From assembly GCF_001870225.1 (NCBI RefSeq), contig NZ_CP017675.1:1963352-2027351 (forward strand): a stretch of 64,000 nucleotides of DNA, written 5' to 3'. Below, piece by piece: positions 17,421 to 27,201 of this stretch (position 1 is its first letter; every line of letters starts with the position of its first letter). The DNA comes from Gloeomargarita lithophora Alchichica-D10 (GTDB lineage Bacteria > Cyanobacteriota > Cyanobacteriia > Gloeomargaritales > Gloeomargaritaceae). The translations under genes and the position numbers were made by a program. The notes beneath the pieces are model-generated. The model was given only the letters and a program-made list of their open reading frames with translations. It searched no databases and was not told where the DNA came from.

Positions 17421-18842
17421 GTGAACCAGCGGCTTTCTTTTGGGGAAAAACTCAGCTATGGGGCGGGGGATTTGGGTCCAGCCATTGCCGCCAATTTGAT
17501 TGTGGTGTTTCAGTTGATTTTTTTTACCAATGTGGCGGGTTTGAATCCGGGGATAGCGGGGACGGTGTTGTTGATTGGCAAAGCCTGGGATGCGGTCAAT
17601 GACCCGATGATTGGCCTACTCAGCGACCGCACCCAAAATCCCTGGGGACGCAGACTGCCCTGGTTGTTTTGGGGGGCGATTCCCTTTGGGTTGAGCTTCT
17701 TTTTCCTGTGGTTGGTGCCGCAGTTTAGCCCTGACCCGGCGCAAAATCAAACTCTTTTGTTTTGGTATTACGTTTTAGTTGCCATCGCTGTGAATACGTT
17801 TTATACGGTGGTGAATTTGCCCTACACGGCACTGACGGCGGAGTTGACCCAGGATTACGATGAACGCACCAGTCTCAATAGTTTTCGCTTTGGCTTTTCC
17901 ATTAGCGGCAGTATTCTTTCGTTAATTTTGGCGTTGGTGATTTTTCAACTGATTCCCAATGACCCCCTGCGGCAGTATTTGGTTTTGGGTGGGGTGGGGG
18001 CGGTGATCATTACCCTGCCCTTGTATTGGTGCGTGGGGGGGATTCGGCGGCGGGCAATACAGATGGAGCAAACTCGGCGGGAAACGACCAATTCAGCGAT
18101 GATTCCCATTGGAGAACAATTGCAAATCGCTTTTCGCAATCGCCCGTTTTTGTTTGTAATTGGCATTTATCTGTGTTCTTGGTTGGCGGTGCAAAATACG
18201 GTGGCAATTATTCCTTATTTTGTGAAAAATTGGATGGGTTTGAGCGACCAAGCCTTTACCCAGGTGGTGTTGGCGGTGCAGGTGACGGCCTTGGTAATGT
18301 TGTTTGTTTGGGCACGATTGAGTGCCGCCCTGGGGAAAAAAATGGTGTATTTCCTGGGGATGTTGGCCTGGATTGGGGCGCAAACGGGGTTGTTTTTTCT
18401 GCAACCGGGGCAAACGACCCTGTTGTTTGGGCTGGCGGTGGTGGCGGGGGTGGGGGTGGCAACGGCCTATTTGATTCCCTGGTCAATGATTCCCGATGTG
18501 ATTGAGTTGGATGAATTGGAAACCGGCCAGCGGCGGGAGGGGATTTTTTACGCGCTGATGGTGTTTTTGCAAAAGATCGGCCTAGCGATTGGGTTGTTTC
18601 TGGTGGGGCAAGCCTTGGAGGTGTCGGGGTTTATCAAAACCGTGGCGGGACAACCGGAACCGATACAACCGGCGGCGGCTCTGTGGGCGATTCGGGTGAT
18701 GATTGGGCCTTTGCCAACGCTGGTGTTGATTTTGGGGTTGGTGTTTGCCTATTTTTATCCGATTACGCGGGAAAAACACGCCGAAATTTTGCTCCAACTG
18801 GCAGAGCGCAAAGGTGCCGCTGACCCCCCGGAAATCCAGTAG
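17421..18842 (+). CDS. MFS transporter, glycoside-pentoside-hexuronide symporter type
   Basis: A 473-residue, 12-helix transporter of the GPH (MelB-like) group. The N-terminus LSFGEKLSYGAGDLGPAIAANL and the cation-site helix with KAWDAVNDPMIGLLSDRTQNPWGRRLPWLF are typical. GPH members move sugars or other solutes with Na+ or H+; the substrate is unknown. The start is GTG at 17421, directly after an in-frame TTG at 17418. It is divergent from cimA with about 50 bp between them. Confidence 0.88.
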   Translation: MNQRLSFGEKLSYGAGDLGPAIAANLIVVFQLIFFTNVAGLNPGIAGTVLLIGKAWDAVNDPMIGLLSDRTQNPWGRRLPWLFWGAIPFGLSFFFLWLVPQFSPDPAQNQTLLFWYYVLVAIAVNTFYTVVNLPYTALTAELTQDYDERTSLNSFRFGFSISGSILSLILALVIFQLIPNDPLRQYLVLGGVGAVIITLPLYWCVGGIRRRAIQMEQTRRETTNSAMIPIGEQLQIAFRNRPFLFVIGIYLCSWLAVQNTVAIIPYFVKNWMGLSDQAFTQVVLAVQVTALVMLFVWARLSAALGKKMVYFLGMLAWIGAQTGLFFLQPGQTTLLFGLAVVAGVGVATAYLIPWSMIPDVIELDELETGQRREGIFYALMVFLQKIGLAIGLFLVGQALEVSGFIKTVAGQPEPIQPAAALWAIRVMIGPLPTLVLILGLVFAYFYPITREKHAEILLQLAERKGAADPPEIQ

Positions 18843-18872
18843 GATACAAGCAGTACCAATCAGGTTGCAATT

Positions 18873-20027
18873 GTGGATTGTGAACTGGCTCCCCACGGGG
18901 GGATATTGATTGACCGCTTGGTGCCCCCGGCGCAACAGACCCAATGGCAGGCTCAAACCCGGACGGCACCGACCTTGACCCTGGGGGAGCGGGCTTTGTC
19001 AGATGTGGAAATGATTGCCACCGGGGGGCTGAGTCCCCTGACCGGGTTTATGGGGGAGGCGGATTACCGGGCGGTGGTGGACACCATGCACCTGGCGAAT
19101 GGCCTGCCCTGGAGTATGCCGATTACCCTGGGGGTGACGGAGGCGGTGGCAGAAGCGTTAACCCTAGGGACGTGGGTGCGCTTGGCGAATCCCCAGGGGG
19201 AGAACATCGGGGTAATGGAACTGCAAGAACTCTACCGCCCGGATCAGGAACGGGAAGCCCAGCGGGTTTACAAAACTACGGCAACCGCCCATCCGGGGGT
19301 GCAGGCGATGGTTGCCCAAGGGTCGGTCTATTTGGGGGGGCCGATTTGGGTGTGGCAGTTACCCACGCCGCCCTTTCCTGAGTATTATTTACCGCCGGAA
19401 AAAAGCCGCCAGGTCTTTGGGGAGCGGGGTTGGCGGACGGTGGTGGGCTTCCAGACCCGCAATCCCATTCACCGTGCCCACGAATATATCCAGAAATGTG
19501 CCCTGGAAATCGTGGACGGGTTGTTTTTGCATCCGTTGGTGGGGGCGACCAAAAGCGATGACATTCCGGCGGCTGTGCGGATGCGTTGTTATGAGGTGAT
19601 GCTGGCCCATTATTTCCCCCCCCAGCGGGTGGTGTTGGGGGTGAATCCGGCGGCCATGCGTTATGCGGGTCCGCGGGAGGCGATTTTCCACGCCCTGGTG
19701 CGAAAAAACTACGGATGTACCCATTTCATCGTGGGGCGGGATCATGCGGGGGTGGGGAATTATTACGGCACCTACGAGGCCCAGGAGATTTTCCGGGAGT
19801 TTGACCCGCAGGCGCTGGGGATTAGGCCGTTGTTTTTTGAACACGCCTTCTATTGCCCCCGCAGTCAGGGAATGGCGACCAGCAAAACCAGTCCCAGCTT
19901 ACCTGCGGAGCGGATTCACCTGTCGGGGACTAAGGTGCGGGAGTTGTTGCGCCGGGGGGAAGCCCCACCCCCGGAATTTAGTCGGCCTGAGGTGGCGGCG
20001 ATTTTAATTGCGGCCATGCGGGGCTAA
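18873..20027 (+). CDS. sat: Sulfate adenylyltransferase (ATP sulfurylase)
   Basis: A 384-residue ATP sulfurylase of the monomeric Sat/Met3 type. It activates sulfate to adenosine 5'-phosphosulfate in assimilatory sulfate reduction. Motifs: [11 protein letters not shown] (about residue 194, the HxxH nucleotidyltransferase signature), [19 protein letters not shown] and VGRDHAGVG (about residue 288), and [15 protein letters not shown] at the C-terminus. It starts at GTG 18873, 30 bp after the transporter gene, and is followed after 10 bp by the pseudo-orthocaspase gene, so the three may be co-transcribed. Confidence 0.95.
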   Translation: MDCELAPHGGILIDRLVPPAQQTQWQAQTRTAPTLTLGERALSDVEMIATGGLSPLTGFMGEADYRAVVDTMHLANGLPWSMPITLGVTEAVAEALTLGTWVRLANPQGENIGVMELQELYRPDQEREAQRVYKTTATAHPGVQAMVAQGSVYLGGPIWVWQLPTPPFPEYYLPPEKSRQVFGERGWRTVVGFQTRNPIHRAHEYIQKCALEIVDGLFLHPLVGATKSDDIPAAVRMRCYEVMLAHYFPPQRVVLGVNPAAMRYAGPREAIFHALVRKNYGCTHFIVGRDHAGVGNYYGTYEAQEIFREFDPQALGIRPLFFEHAFYCPRSQGMATSKTSPSLPAERIHLSGTKVRELLRRGEAPPPEFSRPEVAAILIAAMRG

Positions 20028-20037
20028 ACGGGGGAAT

Positions 20038-21861
20038 ATGGTCTATACCCGCCGTTCATTGCTCCAAACCACACTGCTGACGCTGGGGGGCACCCTCTGG
20101 AGAGCCCAGCGGGTGTTGGCTGACCCCGGCTCCCGCAAGCTGGCACTGTTGATCGGCATTAATGAGTACCCGAATCCCGCCAAAACCCCTGCCCTCTCCG
20201 GTTGTGGGACGGACGTGTGGCTCCAGCAGGAATTGCTCTGTGGTCGGTTGGGGTTTGACCCCGGAGATGTGCTGACCTTGACCGATGCCCAGGCGACCGG
20301 TGCCCAGATTCGCCAAGCCTTTCAGGAACATCTGCGTCAACAGGTACGGGCGGGGGATGTGGTGATACTGCATTTCAGTGGTTATGGCAGTCGGGCGACC
20401 CAAGCGGCTCTTTTGCCGAGGGATGGGTTAATGACCCCGGACGGAGCCGAATGGATCGCCGAAGCGGAGGTGTTGGGTTGGTTGCGGCAGTTGGCCACGG
20501 ATCGCATCATCACCGTGTTGGATACGGGCTATGACTATCCGGGGAGTTTCGCCTGTGGCAATGTGCGGGTACGGGCTTGCCCACCGGTAGCGGCGGGGGA
20601 TATTTCCCCCCATCCCAACCTGCGTCCGCCGGGGGTGCTGTTTCGGGCCGCCCGCCCCGGTAGTTTGGCCACCGAAGCCCTGTGGCCGGGATTTAGTGCC
20701 GGGACGCTAACTTATGCCCTCACCCAAACCCTTTGGGGAACGACTCCGGGGCCGATTTTGGTGGATGTGGCGGCGCAGATTGCCCAAACCGTGGGGGTCA
20801 ACCAAGCCCCGGAGATGGTGGGTTCCCCCCAAAGTTTGCCCCCGGCGGTCGGTGCCGCTGGCCGGGTTGTCCAGGTCACATCCGAAGGGGTGGACTGCGT
20901 ACTGGCCGGTCTGCCCCCCTGGATTTTGGCCGCTTTAGCCCCCGAATCCCAACTGGAAACCGCCCAAGGGGTTGCCCTAGCCGTGCGTTCTCGCCAGGGT
21001 TTGCTGGTGAAAACCACTAGCCCCGAACCCGTGCCGGTGGGGGAATGGGTGCGGGAACGGGTGCGGGTCGTGCCCAATAGCTTGAGTTTAACCGTTGCCC
21101 TGGCCGCCGAATTGGAGCGCATCGAGCGGGTGGATGCCACCAGCGCCCTGGGGAGCTTGAGTTATGTGAATACGGTCAAGGTGGGGGAACAAAGTGCCGA
21201 TTGTCTGCTGGGGCGGGTGACCCCCACCACCTACGGGCTGTTTTCCCCCGGCTATGACCTGTTTCCCGGCACCGAAGGGGAGGCGGATGAGGCGGTGAAA
21301 GCGGCCATTAAACGCCTGACACCCCGCTTGCAGACCCTGTTGGCGGCCAAACTCCTGCAACTCACCGACAACCTGGCCGCCACGCCCCTGAATCTCACCG
21401 TTACCCTCGCCCAGGCGCAGACCCCCCTGCTCACCCAAACCACCACCCCCCTGCTCACCCAAACCGCCCCACCCGCCGCCAACACCCTGATCATTCCCGA
21501 ACTGCCCCCCGCCAGCCCCCTCACCTGCCAGATTAGCCACCAGGAATCCCAACCGCTTTTTGCCCTGTGGTTGAGTATTAATCCCAGCCAGCAAATTACC
21601 CTGCACCCCCCCCAGGTCGTGCCATCCCAGACCCCAATCGAACTGGCCTTGAATACACCCCCCACCCCCGGACTCACGGAACTGCGGTTATTACTATGTA
21701 AATCAGAATGGCTCGCATCCCTCCCCCCGGAACCCCTGCCCCTCGCCCAGGCCATCCTCACCCACCTGCACCAGGCCAGCGAACGTCCCCCCAGCAAGGA
21801 CACCTACGCCCTACGGATGGACACCTGGGCGGGTTTATCCCTTATTTATCGGGTGGCTTAG
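20038..21861 (+). CDS. Caspase-fold (orthocaspase-like) protein with substituted catalytic dyad
   Basis: A 607-residue protein with a Tat-type leader (TRRSLLQTTLLTLGG, residues 4-18) followed by a p20-like caspase domain (KLALLIGINEYPNPAKTPALSGCGTDV). The usual catalytic SGHG is SGYG (Tyr at residue 116) and the usual D-x-C-H-S-G is LDTGYDYPGS (Gly/Tyr at 164-165), so both the His and the Cys are missing. Non-peptidase orthocaspase homologues with His-to-Tyr changes are known in cyanobacteria. The remaining 350 residues are a Thr/Pro-rich linker and a β-rich domain. The start at 20038 places the Tat motif near the N-terminus; a start at 20008 would overlap sat. Confidence 0.85.
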   Translation: MVYTRRSLLQTTLLTLGGTLWRAQRVLADPGSRKLALLIGINEYPNPAKTPALSGCGTDVWLQQELLCGRLGFDPGDVLTLTDAQATGAQIRQAFQEHLRQQVRAGDVVILHFSGYGSRATQAALLPRDGLMTPDGAEWIAEAEVLGWLRQLATDRIITVLDTGYDYPGSFACGNVRVRACPPVAAGDISPHPNLRPPGVLFRAARPGSLATEALWPGFSAGTLTYALTQTLWGTTPGPILVDVAAQIAQTVGVNQAPEMVGSPQSLPPAVGAAGRVVQVTSEGVDCVLAGLPPWILAALAPESQLETAQGVALAVRSRQGLLVKTTSPEPVPVGEWVRERVRVVPNSLSLTVALAAELERIERVDATSALGSLSYVNTVKVGEQSADCLLGRVTPTTYGLFSPGYDLFPGTEGEADEAVKAAIKRLTPRLQTLLAAKLLQLTDNLAATPLNLTVTLAQAQTPLLTQTTTPLLTQTAPPAANTLIIPELPPASPLTCQISHQESQPLFALWLSINPSQQITLHPPQVVPSQTPIELALNTPPTPGLTELRLLLCKSEWLASLPPEPLPLAQAILTHLHQASERPPSKDTYALRMDTWAGLSLIYRVA

Positions 21862-23497
21862 GCGGGGCAATTTCCCGGCGCAAGATACAGCGAATGTGAT
21901 TGATGGCCAAATCCCCCAACCCCACCTCCGGGCGAGTGCCATCCGGGAGCCGCAGTCGTTCAAAACGAATCCCCCGCCCCAATTCCAGATGGAACCAGGC
22001 CAACCCCAGGAAAAACCGCTGGGGTTGCAACCAGGGGCGTTCCGGCAAATGATCCGTATTGGATTCAATCGGCAACCAGCCCCGCCCCGGCCAGTACACC
22101 TCCAGCCAAACATGGTTGAACTGGGGCAACAGCGGCACCCCCAAAAATTCCGGGGTTTGCGGACATTTGTATCGCCCCGCCGTGCGACAGGCAATGCCAT
22201 TCAACCGCAGAAGTGCCAGCATAATCCCCACGTACTCGCCACAGGAACCCGTCCCCCGCTGGAGGGCAATATGGGGCGGGTCAATGGTACTTTTCATGTG
22301 ATAACGCAGGTGGTCATAGACATAATTCCGAATCGCCAATAATTTCCCTAAGAAGGTATGGGCATTCGCCACCGCCTCCCTGGCCGCCGCCCGCATGACC
22401 GGCTCATCCATGCTCAGTTCGTCATCATCTACTAGGTACTGCTGTTGTAATTCTAGTTCCAGTTCAGGAATCCCAGGCGTTTCCCCCGGTGGGATTTGGT
22501 ACTTGATGCTAAATACTTCCAACTCCGCCCGCCAACCAAACATCAACCCCTGCTGATGCGCCAACTGGTCAAAGCGAAAGACCGCCACCGGTTGCCCCTG
22601 CTCCCAATCCACCGTAAAAGGCAACCCCACCGGCTCCACCCAACGTACCCGCTGCCGCTCCGTCGTGGCGGGCAGGGCAATCCGCCATTCCACCTGGGCT
22701 AAATCCACCGCTGACAGGGGCGACCATTCCTCCACATAGGCCAGTTCCAAAACATAACCATTACTGAGGGTGTACTGCCCCTGCGGGTAATGATCAAACG
22801 CCAAAGGATGCACCAATACCCGGTCACGAAACCCCAATTCCAACGGCTGGCTCGCATTCGGCTCATCCCGGATGTAGGGTTCCTCCCCCGCATAGGCCAC
22901 ATAGTAACGGCTCCGCCAGCAGGCCACCCCCACCGGATGCTCGTAGGGAGTCAGCACCGATAATTCCACCTGTCCAGTTTCAGGATTAAATTGATACAAA
23001 GTCTGTTCAATGTCATCACACAGCCACAGGGTTTCCTCGATCATAGTCAACTGGCATACCCCCACCCCCGGAGCAGGCCAGGTCTGGGTCACCTTCCCAT
23101 CGGCAACCTGGATCACCCAGATACAGCCCCGTTCTTGACTGCTGATGTACAGTTGTTCGCCCACTTTGACAATTCCTTCCGCCCGGTCGGCCAAGGTCAA
23201 GGCCAAAACCGGTTTCGCCAAGTGCCAAACTTCCCCCTGCACCTGGCAATAGCTCACATAGACCTGTTCCCGGTCGGTGAACCACAGGGCATTTCCCGCC
23301 AGGCTCCACCCCCCAATGTCCTTGAGATAATGGGTCGTATCCGGGTTGAGAATGCGGGTATTGTCCGTGGCGGGGTCAAGGCTGACCAGATAGCCGGAAC
23401 GGGGGTCAACACTCAGGAACTGACCTTGCCAGCCCAGCAATCCCTGCAAACTGCGGAGGGCGTGGGGACGAAGGGTGCGAAAACCAGCATCGGTCAT
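21842..23497 (-). CDS. Transglutaminase-like domain protein with N-terminal β-propeller-like region
   Basis: A 551-residue protein. The N-terminal ~230 residues contain repeated W/F-x-T/D strands (GGWSLAGNALWFTDREQVYV, EGIVKVGEQLYISSQERG, CQLTMIEETLWLCDDIEQTLYQF) suggesting a β-propeller. The C-terminal part is a transglutaminase-like cysteine protease fold with Cys in GTGSCGEYVG (about residue 419), His in FNHVWLEVYW (about 461) and ESNTDH for the acid. The acting substrate is unknown. The start at 23497 (MTDAGFRTLRPHA) is preferred. The 3' end overlaps the convergent pseudo-orthocaspase gene by 20 bp. Confidence 0.82.
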   Translation of the reverse strand: MTDAGFRTLRPHALRSLQGLLGWQGQFLSVDPRSGYLVSLDPATDNTRILNPDTTHYLKDIGGWSLAGNALWFTDREQVYVSYCQVQGEVWHLAKPVLALTLADRAEGIVKVGEQLYISSQERGCIWVIQVADGKVTQTWPAPGVGVCQLTMIEETLWLCDDIEQTLYQFNPETGQVELSVLTPYEHPVGVACWRSRYYVAYAGEEPYIRDEPNASQPLELGFRDRVLVHPLAFDHYPQGQYTLSNGYVLELAYVEEWSPLSAVDLAQVEWRIALPATTERQRVRWVEPVGLPFTVDWEQGQPVAVFRFDQLAHQQGLMFGWRAELEVFSIKYQIPPGETPGIPELELELQQQYLVDDDELSMDEPVMRAAAREAVANAHTFLGKLLAIRNYVYDHLRYHMKSTIDPPHIALQRGTGSCGEYVGIMLALLRLNGIACRTAGRYKCPQTPEFLGVPLLPQFNHVWLEVYWPGRGWLPIESNTDHLPERPWLQPQRFFLGLAWFHLELGRGIRFERLRLPDGTRPEVGLGDLAINHIRCILRREIAPPKPPDK

Positions 23498-23641
23498 GGG
23501 AGTCTTTTCCAACTTTTGTCCAACGATAATCAATCATTATCCCTCAGTTATCGAAAAATCATCCTATGCTGGGGCTCCGCCATCCCCAGGTTCGGTTATC
23601 ATGGGAATTAATTAAGAAATGTGAATAGTAGGGGGGAGCGT

Positions 23642-25372
23642 ATGGTTGCCATCGTCACACCGTCCCAGGTCAAGCGGCTATCTTTGCAGGTGGAAAAAAT
23701 TGGTGCCGACACCACCACCATTCGTTCTTTGGATTGGGAGCGAGACCGGTTTGATATTGAGTTTGGCTTACAAAATGGCACCACCTACAATTCTTTTTTA
23801 ATTCAGGGGGACAAAACTGCTTTAGTAGATACCTCCCACGCCAAATTTCGGGAGTTGTATCTCCCCCAAATTCAAACCTTAATTGACCTCACCCAACTGG
23901 ATTATTTAATCATCAGCCATACGGAACCGGATCACAGTGGTTTGGTGCGGGATATTTTAGCTTTGGCACCCCAGGTGACGGTGGTGGGTTCCAAGGTAGC
24001 ACTGCAATTTTTGGATAATTTTATCCATGTCCCCTACCAACGGATGCAAGTCAAACAGGGGGATACCATTGACCTGGGGCGGGGTCATGTTTTGGAATTT
24101 ATCAATGCCCCCAATTTGCACTGGCCGGACACGATTTTGACCTGGGATCAGGGCAGTCAAATTTTATTCACCTGTGATGTATTTGGGATGCACTACTGCC
24201 GGGAAACCCTTTACGATGATTCCCTGACGGAAATTGAAGCTGATTTTCGCTACTACTACGACTGTTTGATGGGGCCAAATGCCCGCTCGGTATTGGCCGC
24301 TTTGAAACGCATGGCACCCCTGGGGCAACCCCAAGTCATTGCCACCGGGCATGGGCCTTTACTGCGCCATTACATTCCCGATTGGCTGAGCCGCTACCAA
24401 GACTGGAGCCAAGACCAAAGCAAAAGCGACAAGACAATTGCTGTATTTTATATTGCCGATTATGGCGACAGCGACCGGCTTTCCCAGGCGGTTGCCCACG
24501 GGGCGAACAAGGCGGGGGCAACGGTGGAAATGGTGGATATGAAAACGGCGGATTTGCAGGAGGTGCGGGAATTGGTGGAGCGCAGTCAGGGGCTGGTGGT
24601 GGGTCTGCCGCCGGTGACCGGGGACTTTGCCAGCCATCTGCGGGCGGTGGTGAGTACGATCCTCGGTTCCGTGCAAAGCAAGCAGAGGGTGGGGTTGTTC
24701 GAGTCCGGGGGCGGCGATGATGAATCTATTCATGTTTTGGCGGCCAAATTCCGGGATTTGGGGTTGAGCGGGGCGTTTCCGGCGTTGCGCTGGGAGGGGT
24801 CACCCACGCCAGCGACCTACCAACGGGCGGAGGAGGCGGGTACCGACTTGGGGCAATGGGTAAACCGGGATCGGGCAATTCAGCAGATGAAAGCCCTGGA
24901 CAATGACCTGGATCGGGCTTTGGGACGCTTGAGCGGTGGTTTGTACATTATTACGGCTGAGCAGGAGCAACGCAGCGGAGCCATGTTAGCCAGTTGGGTG
25001 ACCCAGGCCAGTTTTCAACCCTTGGGTTTAACAATTGCGGTCGCCAAAGACCGGGCGATTGAGTCCCTGATGCAGGTGGGGGATAGCTTTGTTTTGAACG
25101 TGCTGGAAGCGGCGCATTACCAACACCTGATGAAGCATTTTCTCAAGCGGTTTGGGCCGGGGGATGACCGGTTCGCCGGGGTAAAAACCCAACCGGCCAA
25201 GAATGGTTCTCCCATTTTGACTGAAGCCTTGGCGTACTTAGAATGTACGGTGGCAACTCGGATGGAATGTTCTGACCATTGGATAATTTATGCCACGGTG
25301 GACACGGGACGGGTGGCCAAACCGGAGGGTTTAACGGCGGTACATCATCGCAAGGTGGGGAACCATTACTAA
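23642..25372 (+). CDS. flv3: Flavodiiron protein (Flv3-like, with flavin reductase domain)
   Basis: A 576-residue cyanobacterial class C flavodiiron protein: a metallo-β-lactamase di-iron domain, a flavodoxin domain (from about residue 260) and a C-terminal flavin reductase domain (from about residue 420). All canonical iron ligands are visible: H93-x-E95-x-D97-H98 in SHTEPDHSG, H160 in PNLHWPDT, D179 in TCDVFG and H237 in GHGPLL. That matches the Flv3/Flv2 type rather than Flv1/Flv4. Flv1/Flv3 reduce O2 to water downstream of photosystem I. A strong GGGGGGAG site precedes ATG 23642. No partner flv gene is in the window, so Flv3 versus Flv2 is judged from the N-terminus only. Confidence 0.88.
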   Translation: MVAIVTPSQVKRLSLQVEKIGADTTTIRSLDWERDRFDIEFGLQNGTTYNSFLIQGDKTALVDTSHAKFRELYLPQIQTLIDLTQLDYLIISHTEPDHSGLVRDILALAPQVTVVGSKVALQFLDNFIHVPYQRMQVKQGDTIDLGRGHVLEFINAPNLHWPDTILTWDQGSQILFTCDVFGMHYCRETLYDDSLTEIEADFRYYYDCLMGPNARSVLAALKRMAPLGQPQVIATGHGPLLRHYIPDWLSRYQDWSQDQSKSDKTIAVFYIADYGDSDRLSQAVAHGANKAGATVEMVDMKTADLQEVRELVERSQGLVVGLPPVTGDFASHLRAVVSTILGSVQSKQRVGLFESGGGDDESIHVLAAKFRDLGLSGAFPALRWEGSPTPATYQRAEEAGTDLGQWVNRDRAIQQMKALDNDLDRALGRLSGGLYIITAEQEQRSGAMLASWVTQASFQPLGLTIAVAKDRAIESLMQVGDSFVLNVLEAAHYQHLMKHFLKRFGPGDDRFAGVKTQPAKNGSPILTEALAYLECTVATRMECSDHWIIYATVDTGRVAKPEGLTAVHHRKVGNHY

Positions 25373-25381
25373 ATTTGCCTA

Positions 25382-25504
25382 AAGGGCACCTCTATAAATT
25401 GAAAATTAGCGGTCGCAGGGGGGCACCCCCCGCCCTTGGTTCTCGGTAATATCTGCATTCCAGCGAGATAACTTTCTGCTGGTTCAAATAAATAGAGGTG
25501 TCCT
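25382..25504 (+). mobile_element. MITE-like element, family 1
   Basis: About 122 bp with terminal inverted repeats (AGGGCACCTCTATAAATTG left; AGGACACCTCTATTTATTTG read inward from the right) and the core GCGGTCGCAGGGGGGCACCC. Over most of its length it matches the copy at 59.1 kb. No ORF. It lies just after the flavodiiron gene. Confidence 0.8.
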
Positions 25505-25531
25505 AAAAACGATATATTTTTTGCCCTCTTA

Positions 25532-25624
25532 TAGCGTTAGCGTACCGTAGGTATACTCCCCTTTTTCATTCTGGGAGAGGAGCAGGGGGTGAGGTTTTAT
25601 TTGCCGAATAATTTGAGACTGCTA
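25532..25624 (+). repeat. Probable degenerate small element with TAGC...GCTA ends
   Basis: The segment begins TAGCGTTAGCGTACCG, ends AGACTGCTA, and is flanked by TA on both sides, the same boundary logic as the family 2 and 3 elements. The inverted repeats are poor beyond 5-6 bases, so this is a weaker call. It accounts for most of the gap before the YIP1-family gene. Confidence 0.45.
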
Positions 25625-25659
25625 TAGTCCATCAACTTAAGAGAGAAATCACCATCAAA

Positions 25660-26187
25660 TCACATTCCCAAAGCCACCATCAACGGCCAAAGAATTAATC
25701 CCACCAAAGCCAATTCCGCCAGAATAATCGCCCCCCCAAAACACAGCACCGCCCGCACCCAATTCAGTTGATGTTCTTGCCCCATACCCCGCACCAAATT
25801 CACCACCACCCAAACATTAATTCCTAAGGAAAACAACAAACCCAAACGGGGAGAAACCTTCAGCGCACTATTGGCCGCCCCGGTGAGAATTAACGGCCAC
25901 AAACCCTGCGCCACCACCCCTAAAGTATCGGTCACAGAGCCAATCCCCCCCAACAGCCGAGCGACCATGTGCAATGCCGCCGACAACCAAAACCAGCCCA
26001 CCCCGCCCCCCAAAAGGAACAAAAAAAACCACCCCAACCAACCGTCAGCGGTGCTATTCGTGATTCCCGCCGCATTAAAAGACAACACAGTTAAAACTAA
26101 CAAAATACTTACAATTGCTACGGAGGGATGGGGGCGACCCAACCCAGGTCGAAACCAGCTATTGTACAGACCATCCAGGAGCATCAT
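25660..26187 (-). CDS. YIP1 family membrane protein
   Basis: A 175-residue protein with five hydrophobic segments and short loops, arranged as in the bacterial YIP1/DUF1282 family (FLFLLGGGVGWFWLSAALHMVARLLGG in the middle). The function of bacterial members is unknown. It starts 5 bp after the stop of sppA on the same strand and is almost certainly co-transcribed with it. MMLL at the N-terminus leaves a one-codon start ambiguity. Confidence 0.78.
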   Translation of the reverse strand: MMLLDGLYNSWFRPGLGRPHPSVAIVSILLVLTVLSFNAAGITNSTADGWLGWFFLFLLGGGVGWFWLSAALHMVARLLGGIGSVTDTLGVVAQGLWPLILTGAANSALKVSPRLGLLFSLGINVWVVVNLVRGMGQEHQLNWVRAVLCFGGAIILAELALVGLILWPLMVALGM

Positions 26188-26192
26188 CGGTA

Positions 26193-27155
26193 TTACTCCA
26201 TGAGTGCCAAGGGAATTTTATTCCAGTAGGTGAGGCGGGTCAGCCGTTGTTCTGGGAACCATTGGTCGAGGCTGAAACTAAATAATTGTTGAAACGATTC
26301 CCGCCAATCGGGGGTTAGATAATTGCGAATCACCGGTTCCGTTTTTAGTTCTACCAATTCCTTAACTTTTTCCACCGCATCATAATAATTTCCTAGGGAA
26401 TCCACTAACTTTATATCCAAAGCGGCAGCACCAATTACAATCCGACCATCGGCGACTTTTTCTAACTCTGACCGAGTGATTTTATCCTGCCGACCCCGCA
26501 AAATAGCTTCAAAAAATTGTTGGTAGGATTGATTCACAAACGCCTTCAATAAATCCGTTTCGCCAGGGGTAATCGGGCGGTAGGCAGAGGCAATATCTTT
26601 GAATTTCCCACTTTTAATGGTAATCGTCTGCACCCCGACTTTTTTGAGTAAATCCGTGAGATTTTGTACCTGGACAATCACCCCAATCGAACCGGTAATC
26701 GTCGAAGGATTGGCCACAATATGGTCGGCGGCGGCGGCGATATAATATCCCCCAGAAGCGGCGGCATCCGCCATCGTAGCGACAATTTTGACCTTACCTT
26801 TTTGGCGCACCCGCATCAATTCTTCGTAAATGGCTTGGGAAGCGGCGGCGGAACCTCCAGGGCTATTGATATTGAGTAAAATGGCTTTTACCCCATCCCG
26901 TTCAGCGCGCCGCACCGCCCGCATAATCGCCTGCGCCCCAACGGTAGTACCACTGCCCAGGGGACTACTTTCACCAGCGAATGTAATAACGCCAGCAATG
27001 GGGATCAAGGCCACATTAGCCGTTCCCCCGCTAGTTCCCGTTGTAGGGGTCGGGCGTTGTAGGGGCACCCCACCCACCCAATTGCCCAGGGCGGCCACCA
27101 GACAAATAATGATCAAGGCAAGGGCAATCAGCCGGTCTTGACGGAGCATGGACAT
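26193..27155 (-). CDS. sppA: Signal peptide peptidase SppA (short type)
   Basis: A 320-residue membrane-anchored serine protease of the S49 family. It has an N-terminal membrane anchor (residues 8-27), LLNINSPGGSAAASQAIYEEL, the nucleophile serine region ADAAASGGYYIAAAADHIVANPSTITGSIG, and the probable catalytic lysine in IKSGKFKDIASAYRP. SppA degrades cleaved signal peptides; cyanobacterial SppA proteins also act on thylakoid proteins. It is the first gene of a two-gene operon with the YIP1-family gene. MSM gives alternative starts two codons apart. Confidence 0.93.
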   Translation of the reverse strand: MSMLRQDRLIALALIIICLVAALGNWVGGVPLQRPTPTTGTSGGTANVALIPIAGVITFAGESSPLGSGTTVGAQAIMRAVRRAERDGVKAILLNINSPGGSAAASQAIYEELMRVRQKGKVKIVATMADAAASGGYYIAAAADHIVANPSTITGSIGVIVQVQNLTDLLKKVGVQTITIKSGKFKDIASAYRPITPGETDLLKAFVNQSYQQFFEAILRGRQDKITRSELEKVADGRIVIGAAALDIKLVDSLGNYYDAVEKVKELVELKTEPVIRNYLTPDWRESFQQLFSFSLDQWFPEQRLTRLTYWNKIPLALME

Positions 27156-27201
27156 GAGCTAGATAGAATATCCCGATTTTATCAACTTTAGGGGCATTTC
27201 C

